Assembly (NCBI GenBank): GCA_015680685.1
Contig: MNCI01021000.1
Location: 345,131-409,130, forward strand
Direction of reading: 5' to 3'
Length of the DNA stretch: 64,000 nucleotides
Source of the DNA: Gnetum montanum
Lineage: Eukaryota > Streptophyta > Gnetopsida > Gnetales > Gnetaceae
Numbering within the stretch: the first letter of the stretch is position 1; each line of letters starts with the position of its first letter. The notes beneath the pieces are model-generated. The model worked only from the letters and a program-made list of their open reading frames with translations. It searched no databases and was not told the origin of the DNA. Positions 11,622 to 20,389 of this stretch are shown piece by piece. The translations under genes were made by a program, and so were the position numbers.

Positions 11622-12440
11622 GTGGATGAACAAAAAGTGTTGGTAGTAGAGAAAGAAAGACCTATTAAGGTTGATTTGATTTTCTTCAAAAATTTCATGA
11701 AAATGTTTAAAAGTGAACATATTTTTATCATTTATTTTTTTAAATTAGAAAATAAAAATGATGATATTGCTAATATTCTAGTAATTAATGAATTTCGACA
11801 TGTATTTGCAAAAGAATTATTATGGTTTTCTTCAAAAAGAGAAATAGAAGTTGAAATTACTCTTAAATGAAAAATAAAACTAATTTTTAAGGTATTATAT
11901 TAAATGTCTCTAGTTGAGTTAATATAACTCAATATTGAAGTGCAAGAACCTTTGAAAAAAAGTCTTGTTTGACCAAGTATTACTCCTTTGGGTGCACTAG
12001 TATTATTTCTAAAATAGATGGAATCTTAAGGCTATGCATAAGCTATAGATGCTTGAATGAAGTTGCCATTAATAATATCCTTTATTCAAAATAGATAATT
12101 TATTTTATCAACTTAGGGATGTAGATGTATTCTATAAAATGAATTTGAAATCAAGATATTTTAAGTTAAAAATTAAAAGAAGGATATCCAAAAGATTGCA
12201 TTTAGAATAAGATATGAATACTATGAATTTCTTGTATGATCATTTTGACTACAAAATGTTATTTTAGTATTTATGCATTTAATGAATAATGTATTAAGGC
12301 ATATTTGGATAAATTTGTAATAGTACTTATTGATGATATTTTTGTATATTCCAATAGGATGGATAATATGTGAATCATCTAAGAAAATTGTTATAGCTAC
12401 TAAGAGAAAACTAGTTATATGCTTAGTCATCTAATTGCTT
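11622..12440 (+). pseudogene. Reverse transcriptase of the chromovirus (decayed)
   Basis: The open stretch 11622-11870 covers the linker before RT: EFRHVFAKELLWFSSKREIE corresponds to the family block DVFPEELPGLPPxREIE. RT follows with SLVELI, EPLKKSLV and PSITPLGALVLFLK (family PSxSPWGAPVLFVKKKDG) near 11900-12020. The catalytic segment YLDKFVIVLIDDIFVYS at about 12300-12355 has both Asp residues intact, followed by NHLRKLL and LLREN. Several stops and frame changes separate these blocks, so no functional enzyme can be made although the active-site box is still present. Confidence 0.7.
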
Positions 12441-12479
12441 ATTTAAACAAAAATAAGTGTAATAAAATTTTTATATTAT

Positions 12480-12860
12480 GTCAAAAGTAGAAATAACAAT
12501 GGATCAAATGATGACTCAAGTGATTTGGAATTGGAAAAGGCATAGTATTATAGTAGAAGTAAGAAGTTTCTTAGAGTTAGGAAGTTATTATTGAAGATTT
12601 ATTAAGAGTTTTTCTAGGATTGCATCTCCTTCAACTAAGTTATTATGCAAAAATTATCCATTGTATGGTAAAAAAAAGTATGAATAAAAATTGTTTAAAG
12701 TAAAGTGATAGCTCACATTAGCTCCTATTTTAATATTATCCATCTTAGGTAAGTCACTTAATGTGTATAATGATGCTTTAAATGAAGGTCTAGAATATAT
12801 ATTCATGTAAAATGAATACCATACTTGAAAATATACAATAAATAATAACATGTAATTACT
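12480..12860 (+). pseudogene. RT connection and RNase H of the chromovirus (decayed)
   Basis: The connection segment reads VEVRSFLELGSYY, stop, RFIKSFSRIASPSTKLL near 12555-12645 (family VRSFLGLAGYYRRFIxxFSxIAxPLTxL). RNase H begins near 12690 with LTLAPILILSILGKSLNVYN, then DALNEGLEYIFM (family YTDASxxGLGxVLMQ): the first catalytic Asp is still readable. The rest of RNase H and the integrase are missing. Confidence 0.65.
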
Positions 12861-13118
12861 TATGGAACATGAATAAATTACTTACCTAGCTTCAAATATA
12901 CAACAATACTTATAGCCTTTACCAAAATTTCATCATCACTTCTATTATGCACTATAATCTAGTATTGATACCATTACCTAGAATCTCCATCCAATTCTCC
13001 AACTATAATATGCATGAAACACATGTAGGAAGGACTAGCAAATCTTCGCAATAGAGGAATTCATGTTGATGCCACTTGGAATGAAGCTAGAAGATGATGC
13101 TTAAGCTACAAAGAATAT
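12861..13118. other. No gene seen
   Basis: AT-rich spacer between the truncated chromovirus and the probable LTR that starts at 13119. Confidence 0.4.
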
Positions 13119-13164
13119 TGTTAGAAATAACAATAAATATCAATTAACATAACTATTTCTTAAT

Positions 13165-13681
13165 ACTAGCTTAGTTATATATATTTATAATATATATCTA
13201 TAAATTGGCCGATAGAATCTTATAAGATTACAAATAAAAAGTTCTTTGACTAAAAAATTTCAGACTTCTGGATGAAGAACAAGATTTAAAAACCCAAATT
13301 TTCATGCCTTCTGGACGAAGAACAAGATTTCTGTATCTTATTTTTCCTAAGGATGGGTTTTCTGAAAAAAAAAATTCCATGAATTAGTGTATGCTCTAAC
13401 CCTCGGCCGAATTTGTTGAGAGTGAGAGCATAAATTCGGCCGATGGTGAGAGCATACACTAATTCATGGAATTTTTTTTTTCAGAAAACCCATCCTTAGG
13501 AAAAATAAGATACAGAAATCTTGTTCTTCGTCCAGAAGGCATGAAAATTTGGGTTTTTAAATCTTGTTCTTCGTCCAGAAGTCTGAAATTTTTTAGTCAA
13601 AGAACTTTTTATTTGTAATCTTATAAGATTCTATCGGTCAATTTATGGATATATATTATAAATATATATAACTAAGCTAGT
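13165..13681. repeat. 517-bp near-perfect palindrome (two 233-bp arms)
   Basis: Bases 13165-13397 are the reverse complement of 13449-13681 with only about three or four mismatches by eye. The 51-base spacer (13398-13448) contains a smaller inverted repeat, CGGCCGAATT at 13404-13413 and AATTCGGCCG at 13433-13442. Each arm also holds a 23-base direct repeat, CTTCTGGAYGAAGAACAAG plus ATTT, at 13265 and 13308 in the left arm. A transcript of either strand would form a long hairpin. The arms are far better conserved relative to each other than any other repeat pair nearby, so the structure is younger than its surroundings or kept alike by gene conversion. Confidence 0.95.
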
Positions 13682-14375
13682 GATCGCCAGTCGTCTTCTA
13701 TTGCAGCGATGATTTAAACATAACAGATAGAAATATCATAAGACCATGCAATGCTTTATTGAATGATCATAAACATGTTGTAATACAGTAGAAATGATCA
13801 ATGTACAAACCCTAGGCCCCGTGAAGGGATTTGCCAATTGAAGATGTCAACCCCACAAAACACACGGTGGGGCAGCCATCTGGTGCTAGCCATAGCAAGC
13901 TGCTGAGGGAACGCTCTTTGAGACACCGACCCTGCCCCTGCAATCGTACCCGAGGAGATGAGAGTCGGGGCTCTAACTACGAACACCCCAAAAGGCCCTA
14001 ACCTGGGGGCGTGGGGGACAGCTCTCGCCCCGGGACATGCTCGCCCTGGTCCGAACTACTGTTTAAGGAATTGGGGATCGGACATATCACCCGCTAACGG
14101 GGATGCCTGAGGCAGTCGGGACTTGGGGGGCCCTAGGGTTTGGGCATGCTATCGGTGTGGGTCAGCAGTTGTGGCCTACGCTATACTGGTGTATAGTCTA
14201 GGTTGTATTTACTATTTAGCTGTGGCGAACCATCACCACGCTCAATGCCATAGGCTGATAAGCCTAAATATTCTATAAGTATGCTTCGTGTCCCATAAAC
14301 GGAAAGGTAGACTGATAAGCCTAAATATTCCATAAGTATGCTTTGTGTCCCATAAACGGAAATGTCCCTGCAAGA

Positions 14376-14436
14376 AATGTCCCATAAACGGAAATGTCCC
14401 ATAAACGGAAATGTCCCATAAATGGAAATGTCCCAT
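14376..14436. repeat. 17-bp tandem repeat, four copies
   Basis: The unit ATGTCCCATAAACGGAA repeats nearly perfectly four times (the third copy has AAATGG, the last is truncated). Two further single copies of CCCATAAACGGAAA occur upstream within a longer imperfect duplication at 14260-14360, whose units share CTGATAAGCCTAAATATTC. In the LTR reading these would be U3 enhancer-type repeats. Open frames on the - strand here (14181-14436) only reflect the repetition. Confidence 0.85.
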
Positions 14437-14534
14437 AGAAGGATCTTCTATTTTCTTCTAAAGAAATCTCTTCTGTAATATTTTAATAATATAGGTTGCT
14501 CATCTTCTATTTCTTTTAATAAACACAACTAACA

Positions 14535-15590
14535 TCTTTTATCCTTATGATACTCATGGTTCTATCCTCCAATTTCAACTTGGAGATGATGCGATTCCCT
14601 TCTTACTTTGCTAATTAGTGCTCTTATGGATATTGGAATCATTGTAGGTGGATATTCTATTTCATGATCTCTACTACCTCTAATGTTTTGTTAGTAAAAC
14701 TAAAGCTTTCTTTTTTTTGTTGTATTTGTGCTTCATTTTTCATATCTCCAAAACTTTGTCTATAACAAGTTTCCAAGCTTGTTTTAAATTTAATACTACT
14801 AATATAGTTAACATCATGTTTTTAAAGTCACAATTGCTCTTTATGGAACCACTTTTTTTGTTGAAATTTTCAAATGATCTTTCTTGAGTTGTTATTACTA
14901 TTTTTGTTATCACAAGTAAGATCCTCTACTATAATGAAACATTTGAAAATGCTTTTGTTCAACATATGAAGCATTGGGTTATGTAGTAGAATACACCATA
15001 TGTAACTGATACGTTTTGTATAAATATCTTTTATTGAAATGCAAATTTGGTTTGATAAATAGAATTGACATTTTAAAACTATTTCATGTATTAATACATT
15101 GTTTTATTTTATCATTTGAATGTGTGCATACCAAGCTAGGATAATCATTCCTTTGATTGCTTAACTTGGTTTGCACTTAAGAAAAACAAAAACGAAAATA
15201 AAACAAAATAATTTTGTAATTTATTAAAATATTTAAAAATAGTGCATTCTTATGGAGTTAAAAGCATTAACATCTTACTCGTTTATAATTTTATTATGAT
15301 AATTTTCTTTCTAATATTTGGATGTATATGTGTTTTTATGGAAATTCCAAAGTAAGCTGAATCCTAAAGAGACGCATGACGCAGGCCGCATGCAAAAAAT
15401 CCGTGCATACAGAGACATGAATTTGCATGGGTACATCCGTACATGTACATTGCAGTGTAATGTAATGTACATCATTGCATTTTATTTCATTTCACGTCTC
15501 CACTCCACTCAACATATCCACGCAACAACTTTACGCCTCCAACTTCAATTCCTCTTATTGCGGCTATGGTACCTGAAGTTGTCCGTGTAG
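14535..15590. other. Intergenic, nothing recognised
   Basis: AT-rich sequence. An open frame on the + strand at 15318-15590 lies just beyond the stop of the - strand LRR exon and shows no domain; it is probably the complement of that gene's 3' flank. The stretch 15430-15480 contains repeated short GTACAT/TGTAATGTA words. Confidence 0.4.
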
Positions 15591-15595
15591 AAAAC

Positions 15596-16159
15596 CTAGA
15601 CATGATGATGAGGATGATGATAAAGAAAAGGAGGACGCAAATAATAATTATTCTCCAACTTCCCATACAACTCCTTATCCAACACCAACACTCTCAACGA
15701 TTTCATTTTCATAAAATCATTTAACCATGCATCATCCCAACTATCAATCCTTGTCCAGTGCAGCGTGTGCAGAGATTTAAGAGTGCACACATCTCTGCCC
15801 ACATTTCTTAGAGATCTGCACCCTCGGAATGCCAACTCCGTCAACGAAGATAGCCTTCCAAAGTCGCGCGACAGTTGTTTCAGTCTTTCGCATCTCAATT
15901 TGAGCACGTGAAGATATTCCATGTTAGCAAAGTTGTGTGGAAGCTCTTTTAACGTATGACACCATATACTGAGCTCTCTGATACTGAGCATACACAACTC
16001 CTCTGGCAGTGTCAACTCCTCTTTCATCCACAGTAAGTGGAGGTTCAAGGATCTGAGGTTTTTCAACTTTGCCACGTTGCTCATGCTCCACCTGCCCAGG
16101 AGAATGTCCCATGACCATTTGTTGCTCTTCAAATACAAATACCTGACCTCCACAGGAAT
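15596..16159 (-). pseudogene. Leucine-rich-repeat exon, resistance-protein (NLR) type
   Basis: The - strand encodes about 187 residues with regular leucine spacing: LKNLRSLNL, IRELSIWCHTLKELP, MEYLHVLKLRCERLKQL, LSSLTELAFRGCRSLRNV, LKSLHTLHW and MKSLRVLVLD. This is the LRR pattern of plant NLR proteins, whose LRRs help in ligand sensing and auto-inhibition. It ends at a stop at 15596 after a His-rich tail. The best 5' border is a splice acceptor at 16160-16162, preceded by a strong pyrimidine tract; an open frame continues into the tract but there gives only a Ser-Tyr repeat. No NB-ARC or TIR domain is in the window: upstream there is a GH81 fragment instead. It is an isolated exon, possibly part of a chimeric gene. 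The LRR assignment is firm, the NLR assignment likely. Confidence 0.7.
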
Positions 16160-16200
16160 CTGAATAGAATAGGAATAGGAATAGGAATAGGAGGAGGAGG
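16160..16200 (-). promoter_or_regulatory. Splice acceptor with hexanucleotide pyrimidine tract
   Basis: On the - strand a run of CTCCTC and CTATTC hexamers (GGAATA repeats on the + strand) ends in TTCAG just before the LRR frame begins. This is a textbook acceptor and supports a spliced gene. The tract has expanded as a microsatellite. Confidence 0.6.
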
Positions 16201-16249
16201 ACACAAATATAGTAGTTACCTAAGAAGTAATAATAATCATACACAAACA

Positions 16250-16700
16250 GCAGATTCGTAAGTGGACCCACCACAGCAGATTCATGAGCGAGTTGCCATC
16301 ATCTTAAGCATTGAGCACGCGGCAAGTTGCCATCATCTTAAGCCTTGAGTTGCCATCATCTTAAGCCTTGAGCAAGCGGCAAGTTGCCATCATCTTAAGC
16401 CTTGAGTTGCCATCATCTTAAGCCTTGAGCACGCGGACGTCGGCGATTGCTTCAGGATCCAAGACGTCCTCCAACTCCAACGCATAGAAAAACCCGCGCC
16501 AGCCATCCAGAACGCCATCCTGAGCCAGGGACGGGCACGTCGTGGCGAAGTCAGCCATGTCACGGTCACCGAGAGCGCGGGCCAGCAATGCGGCACCATA
16601 GTAGGCGTTGAGCGCCTTGCTGACGCTCTCTTGGTTTCGCCTGTTCCCAAACTCGGTCAGGAACGGAGCTTCCACCAGTCTAAGTGCCGGAACCACGGAA
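16250..16700 (-). pseudogene. GH81 endo-1,3-beta-glucanase fragment
   Basis: GH81 enzymes hydrolyse beta-1,3-glucan (callose or fungal and oomycete walls). The - strand reads FLTEFGNRRNQESVSKALNA followed by YYGAALLARALGDRDMADFA, which is the catalytic motif region of plant GH81 (family LTEFGDGRNQESTSEAVNAYY). Further on it reads GWRGFFYALE and, past a TAA stop at 16418, DDGNSLMNLLWWVHLR near 16255-16300, again a GH81 signature. So about 150 residues of a protein normally over 600 long are present. The second Glu of NQESxSEA is Lys here (codon at 16616-16618), a change at a conserved acidic position. Between the two blocks a tandem expansion repeats the stop-containing segment. The GC content is far above the flanks. 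It lies in tandem with the LRR exon on the same strand. Confidence 0.75.
16292..16436. repeat. Alternating 34/23-bp tandem repeat inside the GH81 fragment
   Basis: The core GTTGCCATCATCTTAAGC plus CTTGA starts at 16292, 16326, 16349, 16383 and 16406. Every other copy carries an 11-base extension GCACGCGGCAA, giving spacings of 34, 23, 34, 23: a 57-base higher-order unit. On the - strand each core encodes the same GH81 segment, stop, DDGN. The expansion therefore copied a piece of the coding sequence. Confidence 0.9.
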
Positions 16701-17160
16701 AGTGGCGAGAGTCATGCAGCCTTCGCCTCCTGTTTCTCTCCTATTTCATGCCCTGATCCACGCTTCGATGCTGTTCTGATCCACGCGTGATTTCTGTCTT
16801 CGGCTAAAATGTTGGATCTGCATCTGCGCAGAACTCGAGCCCTCCTACTGCTCTGTGCACTGTTTTCACGCATTATGTATGTATTTATAAGAATGCAAAG
16901 GACGTAATCTTTGATAACACATTAGGGTTAGGGTTATGCACAAAGTTGCGTTACTGGCCTCTCTCGAATTTGAATTACACGTCAGCGTTATTCACAAAGT
17001 TGTGTTACAGAAATAGTGTATATGGAATTTTACACGTCAGCATCACACGTTAGCAGCGTTGCGCAAAAAATAGCGTTCCCGAAATGGGCCGTGAGAAAGT
17101 CAACGCTGGTCAGCGTTACGCACAAAATATTAGCGTTCCCGATTTCTCACTGGTAATGGC
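16701..17160 (-). promoter_or_regulatory. Promoter-like region: TATA box and telo-box
   Basis: On the - strand a TATA box TATAAATA lies at 16889-16882. About 33 bases further upstream is AACCCTAACCCTAA (+ strand TTAGGGTTAGGGTTA at 16922-16936), a double telo-box as found in plant promoters of growth-related genes. Downstream (16860-16700) is GC-rich leader-like sequence that leads into the GH81 fragment. Further upstream, GCACAAAGTTGCGTTAC-type words recur four times between 16938 and 17130 with variations, and ACACGTCAGC occurs twice. The region plausibly drives, or once drove, the - strand GH81/LRR cluster. Activity is an inference. Confidence 0.5.
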
Positions 17161-18909
17161 CTATCGGCCAAATAATTAACATTATTATTAATGTACTAAT
17201 TATCATAGAATTAATTAGTGATATTCTCATGAGGTTTCAATATCATTTATTTGAATAGCTATAAGGTTAATACTAACTTAAACTAGCCATGGCTAGGCCT
17301 CATAGTTGGGAATCTTAGCTCTCTAGGCCACCCTTATTTTAAATCACCTATTGGATTATGTTTATTACAAGTATTAACCTTACAACTATCCTAAGATCGA
17401 AGCCTCTCACTATCACATAATGTTTTTTGATACAAGGTTATATGCCATTAGGTTGAAGAGCTAACTGTGAATTCAACTTTACCATGGCAAGACTATCCAA
17501 GCAACATATCACTAGGTTGGAAAACGTTTCTAATAAACCTTACCATAACAAGTCCTACTATCTCTTTATCAATTATCCTACTAATATTAACTACAGACCA
17601 CCAAGTTTTTGGACCAACTATAGAGTTAAATTATTATGACTGACTAGTCAAATTATTACCTCCTAGCTTTCCAAAATCTTCAACACATTAATATACATCA
17701 AAAATATCCACTAGTTATTGTTGTTAGATGTTGTATTTTTATTCAAAGTTATCATTGTCATGAAACTCTACATAACATGCTAAAATTCTATCAACACAAT
17801 AGAAAGATGATGATGCAACATGTCAAAAAAATGGAAAGAAAATATGAAAATGAAAACTAGGATCATTTGCAAAAGTAACAATAATAAATTAGTGTCATAA
17901 TAGTAGAAGAAGAATAATTGATAAGGTATCTTTAAAAAGGATTGAAACTTAGGGAAAAGTGATGAAAGAAGGGATAATTTCTTTACCTTAAGAGATCAAA
18001 TGATAGAACAATTTCACTAATTAAGAATAAGTTTATATCTAGTGACCTTCAAGAGATATAATATACAACCATGAGTAAGAGAGTAAGAGTGAGAGAGAGA
18101 AAGATATGCATAATTGACTCTAAGAAAGCTAGTCTTGCTATGTATTTATAGACATAACATAGAGTTTGGAAAATTCCAATAATAACAATGTAATTCCAAG
18201 ATTGAGTCACATGTATCCATAAAATAGTTAAAATGGTCCACTAGTAGCTATATCCATGCATTCAAGTCACCAAAAAATACTAGATATAGCCAACATTGCT
18301 CAACAATGGATTTTAGATATATAAAATAAAATAAGAAAATAATTGGAATAAAAATTAATTAAATATTTAACATTCCTTTAGACCATATTCTTACATTATT
18401 TCAAAAATATTATAATAATATACAGATACAAAAGAAAAAAAATATAAATAATAAATATAAACTACCACTAATGGACCGCCATCATCTTCCAACCTGTCCT
18501 TCACAAAAAGCATCAAACATTAGTAAATATTAAGAAATAATGTTCAAGAAATAAAATGAGATAATATCAATAATTTTAAAATATATATTATAAGAGAAAG
18601 GTCCATGGTTCAAACATATCATTAACATAGAATAAAACATTTATAATTACTAAGAGATTCTAAGATCAAATCTCACTAATACATAAGCAATTATTTCAAG
18701 ATATATTTTACATAAGATTATAAGATAATATATCATGATGTACCTATCATAAAATATAAATGTATCAATAATACATGTAAATAACTAGTCAAGGATTCTA
18801 GCCTCAAGATGCATAGCCATAAGCATAAGCATAAAAGAGATACTAGAATATACTAACATATACCACTAGTCATAATACAATATAATATTGGATCATATTA
18901 TATTAACAT
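17161..18909. other. Intergenic, nothing recognised
   Basis: AT-rich sequence without coding motifs. A GA-rich run is at about 18068-18105 and a TATA-like TATTTATA at 18143-18150. These might belong to the 5' part of the LTR that is visible from about 18910, but I cannot show this. Confidence 0.4.
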
Positions 18910-19890
18910 ACATCATTATTCTTGAAACAATCCCCAATAAATTCACATTATAACCCATGGCCAAACTTCTTTGTAATTTGGTGGAAAAATAAAGGCAAAT
19001 ACAATTGTCTTATTTCCCCAAAAATCTGGCATTATGGCCTCATGTTACTATAGTCTAAGACCTCATGCATCCTAGCTTACGAAAGCTACATAACTCATGT
19101 ATGCCAACTTATGGAAGCTAATGATGCTTCAAAATCTATAAGATTTTCTATCTTAGCCTTGTATGCTGAGCATTATAGTTTTTTATGGTAAATAGCAAAC
19201 AAAGATGGTGTACAAAAGTTGGATTTTAATCTTGTATGTTAGACATCGATTTTAACACTAGGTATCATTCAAAGGTAGTGTTAGAGAATGAAAATTAGCT
19301 AAAATTGTTAATATACTACATGAAGGTGTCCTAGGTATGATAAAATTTGCTAGACATCTACAACAATCATCACATAAACAATCAGTGATAAATTAGGAAA
19401 TCGGAGGCTTATTTAAATAGCATTCCATTTCATTGGAAGGACACTTGGCATTTTTTTTCTACATTGAATTGAGACTTTAAAGCAATGTAGATGCCCAAGA
19501 GTTCATGATGACCACCATCATTTTTTCATTATGTAGACCACCAATCAATCAAGTGAAGTTAAGGAGCAGATCCATGTGGATATGTTGTAGAATACACCTT
19601 GTCATTGTATTATATCTTAAGGATGCTATTGCATCTTTTGGGTTTTCTAAAACCCTAAATATATATCTCCTAAAAATTTGATTATAACATTTTATTTCAT
19701 AGCCCATTTAGGTCTTTAATTTTATGTTTTAAAATTGAGATGATTCATTTGCATTTTTTTATCACTTGGTAATAGAACCTCTAAGTTATCATTCAATCAG
19801 CAAGACCATTTGAGGTGCCTATAAATCCTTGTTGAGGCTTACAGACCTATAATTTAAACTCATCTAACAAGATTATTTAATCCTCGAGCA
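18910..19890 (+). mobile_element. Probable 5' LTR of copy D
   Basis: The block matches 6230-7452 (3' LTR of copy A) in order and orientation and is followed 500 bases later by gag. The end is placed at GAGCA/CTAAAT, as in copy A. The left end is unresolved. No canonical primer-binding site is visible after it, so the priming tRNA remains open. Confidence 0.55.
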
Positions 19891-20389
19891 CTAAATTTTT
19901 CCATCACTACAATATTTCGCACTAAAAGGAGGGCCTCTATCTAACTTCTTCATCTAAACCTATTGTAGTGTTTTCTTGTCTAAATCTATTTTTTGTAGTT
20001 TAATGAAAAAATCATTTTTTGTTTTATCTATTGTAGCACAACTAGTTTTTTTCCAAAACATAATTTTTTCTGCACTAGTTATAGTATAGTTGGCAACATA
20101 GTCCTCTCTCCATAAAACATGTAACTTTGAATTTTTTTAATTGTTTTTATTGTAATGCATAGCATCCCTACCCATCATACACAAGACAAAATCTAATAAT
20201 AATAATCATAATGATTTTTAATTTTATAGTTATGGTTGTAGTGCATATGCTAGAACCTCTTCCTAATTTTTTAGCATTAGCAAAACCTTCTAGCTTACTA
20301 CTCAAGTTGATACTTCATTGATGCCTTTTCATCTTTCCACCATATTATCACTTAACCTCCCCTACATTTCCCCTAAACTAGATGGAGTT

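Larger units (their letters stand above)
10400..12860 (+). mobile_element. Decayed Ty3/gypsy chromovirus-type element
   Basis: A separate retroelement lineage from the Tat copies: its RT box and RNase H entry follow the pattern of plant chromoviruses (VLIDDIFVYS, then VEVRSFLELGSYY). Gag-like but unrecognisable sequence runs from about 10400 to 11330, then protease, RT and RNase H follow in the normal order. The copy ends abruptly at about 12860 without integrase. No LTR pair was found. It is extremely AT-rich and has stops about every 20-30 codons, which suggests great age. Confidence 0.7.
13119..14534 (-). mobile_element. Probable solo LTR (or orphan LTR) on the - strand
   Basis: Read on the - strand, the block starts TGTTAGTTG at 14534 and ends TTTCTAACA at 13119, i.e. 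TG...CA ends within a 6-bp inverted TGTTAG/CTAACA. Inside, in LTR order, are direct repeats near the start as in a U3 (14376-14436 and a longer repeat over 14260-14360), a GC-rich middle (about 13800-14180), and a poly(A) signal AATAAA on the - strand near 13753. Beyond that lies a U5-like end that consists mostly of a long palindrome. No primer-binding site follows, no convincing target-site duplication flanks it (AATAT and TCTTT), and there is no second copy in the window. A gene-derived GC island remains an alternative. Confidence 0.4.

Noticed and set aside
13798-13986. 62-codon - strand frame as a gene
   Set aside because: No domain, and it lies within the probable LTR; frames are long by chance in GC-rich sequence.
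13798-14180. Bacterial or organellar contamination because of high GC
   Set aside because: The GC-rich part grades into an AT-rich palindrome with plant-type poly(A) signal and LTR-like ends; no bacterial gene is visible.
14181-14436. Two overlapping - strand frames with WD-like repeats (GHFxLWD)
   Set aside because: They are translations of a 17-bp DNA repeat in two frames, not WD40 domains.
16390-16650. 86-codon - strand frame as an independent gene
   Set aside because: It is the shifted frame of the GH81 fragment; only the frame at 16696-16418 shows the family motifs.
16922-16936. Interstitial telomere
   Set aside because: Only two units; position next to a TATA box makes a telo-box more likely.
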